A DNA stretch of 64,000 nt, taken from positions 2,709,501 to 2,773,500 of the forward strand of contig NC_013851.1 of assembly GCF_000025485.1 (NCBI RefSeq), in the 5' to 3' direction. Every line of letters begins with the position of its first letter. The stretch's first letter is position 1. A program made the position numbers and the translations under genes. The notes below the pieces were generated by a model. The model made no database searches and was not told the DNA's origin. It saw only the letters and a list, made by a program, of their open reading frames with translations. Shown here in pieces: positions 1-9,784 of the stretch. The stretch is from Allochromatium vinosum DSM 180 (lineage in GTDB: Bacteria > Pseudomonadota > Gammaproteobacteria > Chromatiales > Chromatiaceae).

Positions 1-432
1 ATCAACTCCAACGATCTGCGAATCGACACCTATCGCTCATCCGGCGCCGGCGGTCAGCACGTCAACAAGACCGATTCGGCGATCCGCATCACGCATCTGC
101 CCAGTGGCATCGTCGTCGAGTGCCAGGAAGAGCGCTCGCAGCACAAGAACCGAGCCAAGGCGATGTCGCTGCTGCACGCCAAGCTGCTTGCCGGTGCGCG
201 CGAGACTCAGGCCAGCGAGCAGTCCGAGTCGCGCAAGCTCCAGGTCGGCAGCGGGGATCGTTCCGAGCGCATCCGCACCTACAACTTCCCGCAGAACCGG
301 CTGACCGATCATCGCATCAACCTCACGCTCTACAAGCTCGACGAGGTCATGACCGGACAGCTCGATCAGGTCATCGAACCGCTGCTGGCCGAGTACCGCG
401 CCGAGCAGTTGGCGGCGATGATGGATGCCTGA
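1..432 (+). CDS. prfA: Peptide chain release factor 1, C-terminal part (5' truncated)
   Basis: Class I release factor that recognises UAA/UAG in the ribosomal A site and triggers peptidyl-tRNA hydrolysis. The frame is open from base 1 and ends with TGA at 430-432, giving about 143 residues. The catalytic GGQ tripeptide is at bases 49-57, inside [20 protein letters not shown], the hallmark of RF1/RF2. The ending [12 protein letters not shown] resembles RF1 C-termini. The following prmC gene overlaps it by 8 bp; PrmC methylates this same GGQ glutamine, which supports RF1 over the RF-like hydrolase ArfB. The N-terminal codon-recognition domain lies outside the window. Confidence 0.95.
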   Translation: MNSNDLRIDTYRSSGAGGQHVNKTDSAIRITHLPSGIVVECQEERSQHKNRAKAMSLLHAKLLAGARETQASEQSESRKLQVGSGDRSERIRTYNFPQNRLTDHRINLTLYKLDEVMTGQLDQVIEPLLAEYRAEQLAAMMDA

Positions 433-1306
433 GACAGCGTCAATCGGTGCGCGGCACCATCGCACTGACGCCCTCCTCGCCCGCGCAACAGCCGCGCTGG
501 CAGATCTGCCGGACGCAACGCCCAGGCTGGAGGCCGAGCTACTGCTCGCCGAGGCGACCGGCTGGACACGCACCTCGCTGCTCGCCTGGCCTGAGCGTGC
601 ACCGCCGGACGAAGCCGTCGCGACCTTCGAGGCGCTGCTCGCGCGCCGGCTGACCGGCGAACCGATCGCTTATATCCGTGGGCGGCAGGAGTTTTGGACG
701 CTCGAACTCCGGGTCACACCGGATACCCTGATCCCCCGACCCGAGACCGAGCAGCTGGTCGAACTGGCGCTCGATCGGCTCGATGCCCAGCGTCCATTGC
801 GGATCGCCGATCTCGGTACGGGCAGCGGGGCCATCGCGGCAGCGCTGGCGAGCGAACGGCCCGATTGGTCGCTGGTCGCCACCGACCGCTCGGCGGCGGC
901 GCTGGCGGTCGCCCGCGACAATTTCCGCACCCTGGGTCTGGAGCGGATCGGCTGCCTGCGGATGGACTGGCTCGCGGCCCTGGCATCCGGCAGTCTGGAC
1001 GCCATCCTCAGCAACCCACCCTATGTCGCCGGACAGGACCCGCATCTCGACCGGGGCGATCCGCGCTTCGAACCGCGCTCGGCGCTCACGCCCGGCGGCG
1101 ATGGGCTGGATGCCATTCGCACCATCGCCGCCGAGACCGGACGCTGCCTGCGTCCAGGCGGGCTGCTCGCCGTCGAGCATGGATTCGATCAGGGGGACGC
1201 GGTACGCCGTATCTTCGCGTCCGCCGGGCTGCATCGGGTCGAGACGTGCCGGGATCTGGCCGGACTGGATCGCGTCACGCTCGGCCATCTGCCAGATCGC
1301 GGCTGA
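425..1306 (+). CDS. prmC: Release factor glutamine methyltransferase
   Basis: SAM-dependent N5-methyltransferase of the GGQ glutamine of RF1 and RF2. The 293-residue product has an N-terminal helical domain, then a Rossmann methyltransferase fold with the SAM-binding motif [14 protein letters not shown] (about residues 126-139) and the catalytic NPPYVAG motif (about 197-203). Length matches the family (about 280-300). The start overlaps the end of prfA by 8 bp, so the two are probably translationally coupled, the classic prfA-prmC arrangement. It converges with the acyltransferase gene on the other strand, 31 bp away. Confidence 0.96.
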   Translation: MPETASIGARHHRTDALLARATAALADLPDATPRLEAELLLAEATGWTRTSLLAWPERAPPDEAVATFEALLARRLTGEPIAYIRGRQEFWTLELRVTPDTLIPRPETEQLVELALDRLDAQRPLRIADLGTGSGAIAAALASERPDWSLVATDRSAAALAVARDNFRTLGLERIGCLRMDWLAALASGSLDAILSNPPYVAGQDPHLDRGDPRFEPRSALTPGGDGLDAIRTIAAETGRCLRPGGLLAVEHGFDQGDAVRRIFASAGLHRVETCRDLAGLDRVTLGHLPDRG

Positions 1307-1337
1307 TGCCATGTCGATGCGTTCCCCAAACGTCACC

Positions 1338-2102
1338 TCAGGATCGCGACCCGGTACGCGCTGACTCAGCCATGAGCGAGGTCGCGGTCTCGCGAATCCA
1401 CTGCTCGACCCGCACCGTGAGTTCCTCGACTCCACCTGCACAGTCCATCGGCTCGCCGATCACCAGCCGTATGCGCCCCGGCTTGCGCAGCAACGAACGC
1501 GCCGGCCAGCAATCGCCGGCATTGTGGGCCATGGGCAGCACGCGCCGTCCGGCCTGACAGGCCAAACGCGCGCCACCGGCATTGAAACGTCCGACCTGCC
1601 CCGGTGGCTGGCGTGTCCCTTCCGGATAGATGACCACGCTCACCCCCTGGTCGAGCCGCTGCTTGCCCACGCGCAACAGCGTTTTGAGCGCATTGACCGG
1701 CTTGCCGCGATCGATGGCGATGGGTTCGAGCAGCGCCAGCGCCCAGCCGAAGAACGGCACCCACAGCAGTTCGCGCTTGAGCACCGTGGCCTGCGGCGAG
1801 ATCAGCAGTTGCAGATAGAAGGTCTCCCACTCGCTCTGATGATTGGCCATGATGACCACGGGCTCATCGCGCGGCAGGTTCTCGCGCCCCTCGACTTCGA
1901 TCTCGACGCCATTGAGGCGGCGCAGCAGCCACATGGTCGCGCGCGTCCAGTGATTGACGAAGCGATGGCGCTGTTCGCGCGTCTGGAACGGCGCCAGCGC
2001 CAGACTCACCAGACTGTGCACGATACCCATCAGATTGTAGAGGATGAAAAACAGCAGACTGCGCAGCCAGAGGGCCGGCGTAATATTGGTTTCTTTCATC
2101 AT
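1338..2102 (-). CDS. plsC: 1-acyl-sn-glycerol-3-phosphate acyltransferase (PlsC family)
   Basis: Membrane acyltransferase that makes phosphatidic acid from lysophosphatidic acid, or a related lysophospholipid acyltransferase. The 254-residue product begins with a hydrophobic segment (about residues 11-40). It carries motif I as NHQSEWETF, with Glu where the usual NHxxxxD has Asp, and motif III as YPEGTRQ. Two adjacent ATG codons make the start uncertain by one residue. It is divergent from the gene at 2179 across a 76-bp AT-rich intergenic region that must hold both promoters. The Glu-for-Asp change is seen in some family members, so activity is still likely. Confidence 0.88.
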   Translation of the reverse strand: MMKETNITPALWLRSLLFFILYNLMGIVHSLVSLALAPFQTREQRHRFVNHWTRATMWLLRRLNGVEIEVEGRENLPRDEPVVIMANHQSEWETFYLQLLISPQATVLKRELLWVPFFGWALALLEPIAIDRGKPVNALKTLLRVGKQRLDQGVSVVIYPEGTRQPPGQVGRFNAGGARLACQAGRRVLPMAHNAGDCWPARSLLRKPGRIRLVIGEPMDCAGGVEELTVRVEQWIRETATSLMAESARTGSRS

Positions 2103-2178
2103 TCACCCAAAGGATATAGATCTTCCAAGCTTTTAAAGCGCTTGATTATTTCGGGTTCCGTATTAGCATAAGGATACT

Positions 2179-2589
2179 ATGGACATTGACGACGACGAGC
2201 GCATCAAGCATCGCGAAATCGTGTTTCATCGGATTCACCCGAATCCGCATCAAGCGCGAACGGCGGCGCTTTTCCTGGCCGAGGTGGACGGCATCCTCCA
2301 TGCCGAGCCGGCCTCACCCTTTCTGCTGCATATCCGCTACGACGTCCTCAAGACCACCTTGGTCGAGATCGAGGACGCCCTGAGCGAGCTGGGCCTGCAT
2401 CTCGACACCAGTCTCTTCAATCGTCTGCGCCGCGCCCTGCATCACTACACCGAAGAGACACTGCGCGCCAACAGCGGTCTCGAACTCGACGAACTCAACT
2501 CCACCCAGAAGCTTTTCGCCAAGCGCTATGCGCTGATCGAGCACGGCTGCCGCGACGAGCGCCCCGAGCACTGGCGGCGTTATCTGTAG
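2179..2589 (+). CDS. Conserved hypothetical protein, 136 aa
   Basis: I do not recognise a domain. The product is soluble, charged, mostly helical in appearance, and has no signal peptide or membrane segment. A purine-rich AAGGAT lies just before the ATG at 2179. Codon use is GC-rich like its neighbours, so it looks native and not recently acquired. It is divergently transcribed from the acyltransferase and is followed by about 190 bp without a gene before the LytTR regulator. Confidence 0.75.
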   Translation: MDIDDDERIKHREIVFHRIHPNPHQARTAALFLAEVDGILHAEPASPFLLHIRYDVLKTTLVEIEDALSELGLHLDTSLFNRLRRALHHYTEETLRANSGLELDELNSTQKLFAKRYALIEHGCRDERPEHWRRYL

Positions 2590-2775
2590 CCGTCGACCCG
2601 CTCACTCCTCCCTTTCAAGCCAGTCTCCGCCGCTCGCCGTCCCCGGACGCGAGGCGCGTTTCATTCGCCCCTCGAAATCGCGAAAATCGGCAGTATTTCA
2701 CAGCTCGACGACTTCCGAAGGCTTAGACTCGAACGTACTGAATTGACGCCCCACATGGATTCAGAGGTCGGGACG

Positions 2776-3231
2776 ATGAATAGGCTAGACGCTGCACATG
2801 CTGGATCGGGAGACGCATCATGCTGTTCGGCCTCTGTGGGCGAGCCGGACAACTCGCGGGGGGGGCGACCCGAATACGCTTGCGGAGTACATGAGCGCGA
2901 TCTGGAGATTCGAGCCTACTATCGCGGCCGGCATCAACGGATCTCACTCATGGATGTCGTCTATCTGCGCGCGGATCAGAAATACGTGAGCGTCTGCCAT
3001 CCGGACGGCCTCCTGCTCATCGACGGCTCATTGCGGACCTTCGAGCGTGACTTCCCGGATCTGCTGCTGCGCATCCACCGCAACACCCTGGTCGCGCGTT
3101 CGCGTCTGCTTGGACTCGAACGGCGACCCGATGGCTCGACGTGCGCTGTCATGCTCGACTGCAGCGACACACCCGTCGTCAGCCGGCGTCACCTCGCCGA
3201 GGTTCGCCGCTGGCTGCGCGCGACACAGTGA
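2776..3231 (+). CDS. Stand-alone LytTR-type DNA-binding protein
   Basis: Probable transcription regulator. Residues about 45-145 match a LytTR domain (the AlgR/AgrA C-terminal fold): the core ISLMDVVYLRADQKYVSV, then LRTFERDFPDLLLRIHRNTLV, ending in VVSRRHLAEVRRWL. No receiver domain precedes it; the first 40 residues are low-complexity and Cys/Gly-rich. I chose ATG 2776 (151 aa) because AGAGGT lies 7 nt upstream; ATG 2755 is possible. In AlgR-type proteins the receiver is usually fused, so this one must take its input from elsewhere or be a truncated descendant. Confidence 0.8.
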   Translation: MNRLDAAHAGSGDASCCSASVGEPDNSRGGRPEYACGVHERDLEIRAYYRGRHQRISLMDVVYLRADQKYVSVCHPDGLLLIDGSLRTFERDFPDLLLRIHRNTLVARSRLLGLERRPDGSTCAVMLDCSDTPVVSRRHLAEVRRWLRATQ

Positions 3232-3266
3232 TCGAACGACGCCGAGCGAGCCTGCAACGTCCGATG

Positions 3267-4163
3267 TCAGGTGCGCGGCTGATCCGCTCGCGCGCGCCAG
3301 GCGCGGAGTCCGGTCGATCCCGCCCAGTAGAGTGCCGTCAGCAACCCGATCCAGAGCGCGGCGAGCCACCCGATGGTGCCGTCATAGTCGCCGACCAGGA
3401 ACGACAGCGGCGAGTCGTCGTTGCCATCGGTCAGCCGGCGGTTGACCTGGATCACCAGCACCCAGCCGGCGTGTAATCCGATACACCAGCCGATGTGTCC
3501 GGTCCGTTCGCGCACCAGAGCCAGCAACAGACCGACCGCGAACAGCGCCGCCAGTGAGTCCAGATGTTGCCACTGGAAAAGATCGATGAAGACATGGGCG
3601 AACATCCAGAGCGCCCCGGTCGTGTCGAATACCATCGACTCGGGCAAGGCACCGGGCTTCATGAAATGCAGCACGGCATAGAGCGCGGCGCTCCAGACCA
3701 TGGCCGAACGCACACCGTCGCGCCGACGGATCGCCGAATAGAGCGCGCCGCGAAAGAAGGTCTCCTCCAGCAGCCCGATCAGTAGCCCGCCGATCAGCGC
3801 CTGCACGACGCGCGCGGCGATCCGCATCCAGGATTCCGGATTCGGGTCCGGGAGGCGGATCTCCAATTCGAGCAGGGCGATCGCCAGTGCCAGCAGGATC
3901 AGCACACCCAACCCCCAGCCATCGACGATCGAGCGTCTGACGACCGGCCAGCCGGGACCGAATCCAAGCGCCTCGCGGTTGGTCAACCCCTGCCAGCGCA
4001 ACAGGGGCCAGAGCCCGAGCAGGATCAGCACCTGCGCCAAACGGCCCATGACTCTGTGCGGTTCGATCTCGATCCAGCCGGTGGTCATCAGCGGCGGCGT
4101 GAGCAAGGTCGCCAGAATCAGGCAGGTGAGCAAATAGAGGAAGAACAAGGCTGTGGAACGCAT
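3267..4163 (-). CDS. CPBP family intramembrane metalloprotease
   Basis: Membrane-embedded protease-like protein of the CAAX/CPBP (Abi) family. The 298 residues contain about eight hydrophobic segments. The family motif EEXXXR is present as LLEETFFRGALYSA (about residues 130-143), with later conserved His residues in FAHVFIDLFQW and WCIGLHAGW. In bacteria these proteins act in maturation or immunity of peptides and in membrane protein turnover; the substrate cannot be told here. It lies 31 bp downstream of the TRAP permease gene on the same strand and may be cotranscribed. Confidence 0.87.
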   Translation of the reverse strand: MRSTALFFLYLLTCLILATLLTPPLMTTGWIEIEPHRVMGRLAQVLILLGLWPLLRWQGLTNREALGFGPGWPVVRRSIVDGWGLGVLILLALAIALLELEIRLPDPNPESWMRIAARVVQALIGGLLIGLLEETFFRGALYSAIRRRDGVRSAMVWSAALYAVLHFMKPGALPESMVFDTTGALWMFAHVFIDLFQWQHLDSLAALFAVGLLLALVRERTGHIGWCIGLHAGWVLVIQVNRRLTDGNDDSPLSFLVGDYDGTIGWLAALWIGLLTALYWAGSTGLRAWRARADQPRT

Positions 4164-4194
4164 GGATTCGCTCTAAAACGCGTTGAACACTGAC

Positions 4195-5646
4195 TCAAGG
4201 TTCTGAGCCGACAGGCGGCGGCCCGAACAGTCCCTCGAAATCTCCGCTGTCGAGCAGACTGGAACCACCGCTCTCGGGCAGTACGATCTCGCCTGGATCG
4301 CTCAGCGTCGTGGCGCCGTCCAGACCCCAGTTCACCAGCTCGGGGAAGGCGATGATGAGGAACACCATGAACAACTGGATGCCCAGGAAGGGCACCGCAC
4401 CCCAATAGAGATCGGTCGTGCGCACACTCGGTGGGGCGACCGAGCGCAGATAGAAGAGCGCGAAGCCGAACGGCGGATGCATGAAACTGGTCTGCATGTT
4501 GACCCCGATCAGCACCCCGAACCACACCAGATCGATCCCGAGCTTTGCGGCCACGGGCGCCAGCAGCGGCAGGATGATGAAGGAGATCTCAAAGAAGTCG
4601 AGAAAGAAGGCCAGCAGGAACACCAGCAGGTTGACGAAGATCAGAAAACCGAGCACGCCGCCCGGCAGGGATGTCAGCAGATGCTCGACCCAGAGATCCC
4701 CGTCGACGGCGCGGAAGGTGAGACTGAAGACGCTCGCGCCGATCAGGATGAAGATGACGAAGCTGGTGATGCGCGCGGTCGAGGCCATGGACTCGGTGAG
4801 CATGTCTCGCTTGAGCCGTCCCTTGAGACCGGCCAGGATCAGGGCGCCGACCGCACCCATGGCTCCGCCCTCGGTCGGGGTCGCCCAGCCGATGAAGATC
4901 GTCCCGAGCACCAGGAAGATCAGTGCCAGCGGCGGGATGAGCGCCAGCACCACGCGCTTGGCCAGGGCACGACCGTGCAGGGTGCGCGCCTCGGGCGGCA
5001 AAGCCGGCGCACGCTCGGGCCAGATCTTGGTGTTGGCGAAGACATAGAGCGCATAGAGTCCGGTCAGGATCAGGCCCGGCAGGAGCGCGCCCTTGTACAT
5101 GTCGCCCACCGAGCGCCCAAGCACATCGGCCATCACGATCAGGACCAGCGAGGGCGGGATGATCTGCGCCAAGGTTCCACTGGCGGCGATGACGCCGGTG
5201 GCCAGTCGCGGGTGATAGCCGTAGCGCAGCATGATCGGCAGCGAGATCAGGCCCATGGCAATCACGGTCGCGGCGACGACGCCCGTGGTCGCCGCCAGCA
5301 GCGCGCCGACGAAGACCACGGCATAGGCCAGCCCGCCGCGCACCCCGCCGAAGATCTGACCCACGGTGTCGAGCAGCTCCTCGGCCAGCCCGCTGCGTTC
5401 CAGGATCAGCCCCATGAAGGTGAAGAAGGGCACCGCGAGCAGGATCTCGTTGCGCATGATGCCGAACACCCGGTCCGGCAGCGCTTGCAGCAGCGCCGGG
5501 GTGAGCATCCCGAATTCGATCCCGATCCAGCCGAACAGCATGCCGACGGCGGCGAGCGAGAAGGCGACCGGATAGCCGATCAGCAGAAACAGCACCAGTG
5601 CACTGAACATCACCGGCGCCATGTTGGCGGCGAGCCAGGCTGTCAT
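4195..5646 (-). CDS. TRAP transporter large permease (DctM type)
   Basis: The 12-segment translocation subunit of a tripartite ATP-independent periplasmic transporter, which uses ion gradients to import organic acids or similar solutes. The 483-residue product has DctM hallmarks: long alternating hydrophobic segments and the stretch SGTLAQIIPPSLVLIVMADV. The C-terminus (about the last 45 residues) is a polar Gly/Ser/Pro tail beyond the usual DctM end. It starts 1 bp after the stop of the small permease gene. No periplasmic binding protein gene (DctP/TAXI) is adjacent, so the substrate is unknown; the extended DctM resembles the mannitol/chloroaromatic-type group. Confidence 0.92.
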   Translation of the reverse strand: MTAWLAANMAPVMFSALVLFLLIGYPVAFSLAAVGMLFGWIGIEFGMLTPALLQALPDRVFGIMRNEILLAVPFFTFMGLILERSGLAEELLDTVGQIFGGVRGGLAYAVVFVGALLAATTGVVAATVIAMGLISLPIMLRYGYHPRLATGVIAASGTLAQIIPPSLVLIVMADVLGRSVGDMYKGALLPGLILTGLYALYVFANTKIWPERAPALPPEARTLHGRALAKRVVLALIPPLALIFLVLGTIFIGWATPTEGGAMGAVGALILAGLKGRLKRDMLTESMASTARITSFVIFILIGASVFSLTFRAVDGDLWVEHLLTSLPGGVLGFLIFVNLLVFLLAFFLDFFEISFIILPLLAPVAAKLGIDLVWFGVLIGVNMQTSFMHPPFGFALFYLRSVAPPSVRTTDLYWGAVPFLGIQLFMVFLIIAFPELVNWGLDGATTLSDPGEIVLPESGGSSLLDSGDFEGLFGPPPVGSEP

Positions 5647-5647
5647 C

Positions 5648-6184
5648 TCAGTATCCTCCGGTCGTCGGTGCCGGCAGCGGGCGGTGGCCGGTCAGGGCGG
5701 CGAGACCCTTGATGATCTCGGACACCCCTTGCAGGGCCAGCAGCGCGAAACCGATCGGAATGGCCAGCTTCATCGGCCACCAGATCAGCCCGCCCGGATT
5801 GACCGAGGACTCGTTCTGCTCGAAAGCGATGAGGAAATAGTCCCAGGCGTCGACCACGATCAGCAGCGAGACCGGCAGCAGGAACAGCAGCCCACCCAGA
5901 ATCTCGACCAGCACCTGACCGCGCGGTGGCAGCCGGTTGTAGAGGACGTCGACACGGACATGCCCACGCTCCTGGAGCGTCAGGGGCGCGTAGAGCAGAA
6001 AGATCAGCCCGAACATGAACCACTGCCCCTCGATCATGGCGTTCGAGCCCCAGTCGAGCAGGTAGCGCAGGGTGGCTGTCAGGGCGCTGAGCAGCACGCT
6101 CAGCAGTACCAGCCACAGGGTGAGCTGACCGACACGGCGATTGAGCCGGTCGATGAACCCTGAGAAACCAAGTAGGAACTCCAT
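5648..6184 (-). CDS. TRAP transporter small permease (DctQ type)
   Basis: Four-helix membrane subunit that pairs with DctM. The 178 residues show four hydrophobic segments and the DctQ-like element MLLYAPLTLQERGHVRVDV in variant form (residues about 73-92), where the HVRVD motif is typical. It directly precedes the large permease with essentially no gap, so the two are coupled. The upstream gene is a signalling protein, not a solute-binding protein, leaving this TRAP system without a local binding subunit. Confidence 0.9.
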   Translation of the reverse strand: MEFLLGFSGFIDRLNRRVGQLTLWLVLLSVLLSALTATLRYLLDWGSNAMIEGQWFMFGLIFLLYAPLTLQERGHVRVDVLYNRLPPRGQVLVEILGGLLFLLPVSLLIVVDAWDYFLIAFEQNESSVNPGGLIWWPMKLAIPIGFALLALQGVSEIIKGLAALTGHRPLPAPTTGGY

Positions 6185-6214
6185 GATTCGGTACGACTCC
6201 GGTGTTGGGGACGA

Positions 6215-7129
6215 TCAGACACAGACACGGTTGCGCCCTTCGGACTTGGCCCGATAGAGCGCCTCATCGGCGCGCGCCAGCAGCAGGCCCGAACCATCGC
6301 TCGGTGGCTGGGTGGCCGCCACGCCGATGCTGAGCGTCACATGGTCGGCGGCGGCCGAATAGGCATGCGGGATGTGCAGGGCACTGACGCCGACGCGGCA
6401 GGATTCGGCCAGGGCCAGAGCGCCGGCCGCGTCGGTGTCGGGCAGCAGCAGCACGAACTCCTCGCCGCCGTAGCGCGCCACCAGATCGGCCGGACGTTGC
6501 AGCCGTGCGCGCAGGGCATCGGCGACCCGTCGCAGACACTCGTCGCCACGGCCATGCCCATAGTGATCGTTGTAGGATTTGAAATAGTCGACGTCGAGCA
6601 TGGCCAAAGCCAGTGGCGCTCCCTCGCGGGCGGCACGCGCCCACTCCTGCTTCAGCGCCTCGTCGAAACGGCGACGATTGGGGATGTGGGTCAGGCCATC
6701 GAGCGAGGCGAGACTGTCGAGCAGGTCGGTCTTGCGCTTGAGATTGACATGGGTGCGCACGCGCGCGCGCACGATCGGCAGATGGAAGGGCTTGGTGATG
6801 TAGTCGACCGCGCCCAGCTCCAGACCGCGCGCCTCCTCCTCGGCCTCGTCCTTGGCGGTGACGAAGATGATCGGGATGGTACTGGTGCGCGGATCGTCCT
6901 TCAGGCGCCGGCAGACCTCGTAGCCGTCCATCTCGGGCATCATGACGTCGAGCAGGATCAGATCCGGCGGCGGATCGCCGGCGGCGACCTCGAGCGCCTT
7001 GAGACCGCTGGTGGCGACCCGAACGCGATAGTCGGACTTGAGCGTATCGGCCAGGACACGGATGTTGGCCGGCAGGTCGTCGACGATCAGGATCGATGGC
7101 AACAGGTCTTCGGGGTCGGGACTGGACAT
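6215..7129 (-). CDS. Response regulator with GGDEF diguanylate cyclase domain
   Basis: Two-component output protein making cyclic di-GMP. The 304 residues comprise a receiver domain (about 12-130) with acidic pocket VDD, phospho-acceptor in LILLDVMMPEMDG and conserved Lys in ITKPF, then a GGDEF domain (about 140-304) with catalytic RYGGEEF. RPAD lies five residues before GGEEF, matching the RxxD inhibitory I-site, so product feedback is likely. Its ATG overlaps the stop of the hybrid kinase by one base (ATGA), making an operon; the kinase is the likely phosphodonor. Confidence 0.95.
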   Translation of the reverse strand: MSSPDPEDLLPSILIVDDLPANIRVLADTLKSDYRVRVATSGLKALEVAAGDPPPDLILLDVMMPEMDGYEVCRRLKDDPRTSTIPIIFVTAKDEAEEEARGLELGAVDYITKPFHLPIVRARVRTHVNLKRKTDLLDSLASLDGLTHIPNRRRFDEALKQEWARAAREGAPLALAMLDVDYFKSYNDHYGHGRGDECLRRVADALRARLQRPADLVARYGGEEFVLLLPDTDAAGALALAESCRVGVSALHIPHAYSAAADHVTLSIGVAATQPPSDGSGLLLARADEALYRAKSEGRNRVCV

Positions 7130-9750
7130 CAGGATTCCGGCTCGCTCAACAGGCGTGACAGACAGTCGATCTCGACCAGGGCCGTATCATAGTCGAAAGA
7201 GTCGATCGCCACCCCGAGCCGAGACAGCGGATCGGCGACATAGGGCGTGTCACGGAGTGACTCACCGAGTCCATCGAGCCATGTCGAATCGACCAGATCA
7301 TTGCTCTCGATCAGCCGTCGCAGACGTTCGAGTCGCTCCAGGATCGGCTGAAGCGATTCAGGCGACAGTCGGCGCGCCACGCCGGGAGCGCTCGTCTCGG
7401 CGTGCGCGGGCACCACCCAGCGCCGCAGAACCTCGATCAGCGACTCGAAGACGATCGGTTTGCTCAGATGATCGTTCATCCCGGCCGCCAGACAGCGTTC
7501 GCGATCCTCGGACAGGGCGGCGGCCGTCAAGGCGATGATGGGCAATCGCGGATACCGGGCGCGGATCGCGCGCGCAGCGCTCAGACCATCCATGACCGGC
7601 ATCTGCACGTCCATCAGTACGCCATCGAAATCCAGACGCCCCACACGCTCGATCGCTTGCCGGCCATCGCCGGCGATCGTCACCAGACAGCCGATCCGCT
7701 CCAGCAGATCACGCGCCACCTGCTGATTGGTGGAATTGTCCTCGACCAGTAACAGGCGCGCGCCACGCAAGGGGGCGGCCTCGGCCACGAGATCGCGTGC
7801 CGGAGGCGCCGTGGGCAGCGTGTAATCGCCCATGAGATCGACGATGGCATCGAAGAGCGCGGAGGGCGTGACGGGCTTGGCGAGCAGACTTATCCCAGCA
7901 TTCGCCCCGGATTCGGCGAGCAGCCGCTCGCGCTCAGTGACCGTCACCATCCAGATGGCCGGACAGGGCGGATCACCGAAGGTCGGAGACGGCGGCTCGA
8001 CAGCGCGTTCGGGAGGCCGGTCGAGCACCACCCAGTCGAAGGATTCGCGCTGTCCTCCAGCCGTCGCCGACAGGATCGCACGCGCTTGGGCCAGAGAACG
8101 TGCCTCAGCGATCTCCATCCCCCAGGCTTCCAGGATCGCGCGCGGTGCGCGGCGCGCGAGACAGTCATCGGCAGCGATGAGCACGCGGCGGCGCCCCAGT
8201 ACGCGGGGCGGTGAACCGATGCGCCTCGGCTGGGATTCGGCGATCTGAAAATCGGCCTTGAATCGAAAGACGCTCCCGATCCCAAGCCGACTCCTGACAC
8301 GGATGTCGCCCCCCATGAGCTGTGCCAACTGACGCGAGATAGACAGTCCAAGTCCCGTGCCGCCATAGCGGCGCGTAATGGAACAATCGGCCTGGGTGAA
8401 GGATTGAAAGAGATGCTCGATACTGGCCTGATCCATGCCGATTCCAGTGTCGCGCACACTGAAGGCCAACTGGATCTGTCCCTGGTCCTCACGCAGCGCA
8501 CGAATCCGTAACTCGACGAACCCGCGCTCGGTGAACTTCACGGCATTGCCGACCAGATTGTTCAGCACCTGTCCCAGGCGCATGGGGTCGCCGCGCAGAA
8601 CCTGCGGGGTGCGCGGATCGAGATGATAGTAGAGCGCCAGCCCCTTGGACTCGGCCGCCAGCGAGAAGAGCGCCGTGAGCTGATCGAGTACCGCCTCGAT
8701 CCTGAAATCGACCGTGTCGAGCTGGATCTGACCGGCCTCGATCTTGGAATAGTCGAGCACGTCATTGAGGATGCGCAGCAGGGCGTCGGAGCCCTGGCGG
8801 ATCTTGTTCATGTAGTCGCGCTGGCGCGAGTCGAGCCCGGAGTCGAGCAGCAGTTGGCCCAGGCCGATGATGGCGTTGAGCGGGGTTCGGATCTCGTGGC
8901 TCATGTTGGCCAGGAACTCGCTTTTGGCTCGATTGGCGACCTCGGCGGTCTCCATGGCCTGACGCATGGCTTCCTCACTGGCCTTGCGCTCGGTCAGATC
9001 GAGGACGTGAGCCACCATGCGGGAGAGCCTGCCCCACTCGTCCCGGACGGCCGAGACGCTCAGCATCACCGGAATGGGCTGCCCCTGACGATGCAGATAG
9101 CGCTTTTCGAACTGTATCCGGTCGGTGGCGCCCGAGACGAGCTGCTCCAGATAGACCAGATCGGCGGCCAGATCCTCGGGATGCGAGATCGACTGGAAGT
9201 CACGAACCAGCAGCTCGGATTCGTCATAGCCGAGGATGCGGCAGAGTGCCTGATTGACTTGCAGCCAGTGTCCATCGGGCGCGATCAGCGCCATCCCGTG
9301 CGGGGCGATCTCGAAGGCCGCCCGAAATTTGGCCTCGCTACGTCTCAGGCGTTCCTCGGCCAGACGCGATTCGGTGATGTCGCGGTAGATGGCGTAGAAC
9401 ATGCGCCGTCCATCGACGGGCAGCACCTGCACCAGCACATTCACATGACGAAAGCTTCCGTCCCGGCAGCGATGACGGGTCTCGAAGTCATCGTATCCCT
9501 GCGTCAACAACGCCTGGACGTGACGCTGAACATCTTCCGGATCCTCGTTCGCTTCATAGTCGGCGATGCGCAGCCGCGCGAACTCCTCGGCGCTGTAGCC
9601 GAGCTGTTCGTGCGCCGCGCGATTGAACTCCAGGGGCAGCATGCTCTCGGGATCGATGATGACGATCCCGAGAGGGGCTAACTCGAAGAGCGTGCGCAGG
9701 CGTGCCTCCGAACTGGGTGTGTCACTGTTGCCACCAGAGTAGTCTTTCAC
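7129..9750 (-). CDS. PAS-PAS hybrid sensor histidine kinase with receiver domains
   Basis: Sensor kinase of 873 residues, without obvious membrane segments. Two PAS domains (about 16-135 and 140-265), a HisKA domain with phospho-acceptor His285 in [13 protein letters not shown], a HATPase_c domain with [13 protein letters not shown], a poorly conserved receiver-like domain (about 510-640, with WVVLDRPPE in place of the usual DxxMP), then a full receiver (about 660-785: [27 protein letters not shown]). The last 85 residues are helical but I see no clear HPt motif. It is translationally coupled to the diguanylate cyclase regulator, suggesting PAS-sensed (redox, light or ligand) control of c-di-GMP. 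Confidence 0.95.
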   Translation of the reverse strand: MKDYSGGNSDTPSSEARLRTLFELAPLGIVIIDPESMLPLEFNRAAHEQLGYSAEEFARLRIADYEANEDPEDVQRHVQALLTQGYDDFETRHRCRDGSFRHVNVLVQVLPVDGRRMFYAIYRDITESRLAEERLRRSEAKFRAAFEIAPHGMALIAPDGHWLQVNQALCRILGYDESELLVRDFQSISHPEDLAADLVYLEQLVSGATDRIQFEKRYLHRQGQPIPVMLSVSAVRDEWGRLSRMVAHVLDLTERKASEEAMRQAMETAEVANRAKSEFLANMSHEIRTPLNAIIGLGQLLLDSGLDSRQRDYMNKIRQGSDALLRILNDVLDYSKIEAGQIQLDTVDFRIEAVLDQLTALFSLAAESKGLALYYHLDPRTPQVLRGDPMRLGQVLNNLVGNAVKFTERGFVELRIRALREDQGQIQLAFSVRDTGIGMDQASIEHLFQSFTQADCSITRRYGGTGLGLSISRQLAQLMGGDIRVRSRLGIGSVFRFKADFQIAESQPRRIGSPPRVLGRRRVLIAADDCLARRAPRAILEAWGMEIAEARSLAQARAILSATAGGQRESFDWVVLDRPPERAVEPPSPTFGDPPCPAIWMVTVTERERLLAESGANAGISLLAKPVTPSALFDAIVDLMGDYTLPTAPPARDLVAEAAPLRGARLLLVEDNSTNQQVARDLLERIGCLVTIAGDGRQAIERVGRLDFDGVLMDVQMPVMDGLSAARAIRARYPRLPIIALTAAALSEDRERCLAAGMNDHLSKPIVFESLIEVLRRWVVPAHAETSAPGVARRLSPESLQPILERLERLRRLIESNDLVDSTWLDGLGESLRDTPYVADPLSRLGVAIDSFDYDTALVEIDCLSRLLSEPES

Positions 9751-9784
9751 GGAGGACTGGCCTGAAAAGTCCCAGGTGTGTGAT

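Noticed and set aside
4477-5712. 411-aa plus-strand open frame opposite the TRAP permease
   Set aside because: Low-complexity Asp/Gln/His/Arg composition typical of an antisense shadow of a membrane protein gene.
8623-9681. 352-aa plus-strand frame opposite the hybrid kinase
   Set aside because: The minus strand holds clear PAS and histidine kinase motifs; no ribosome site or domain on the plus strand.
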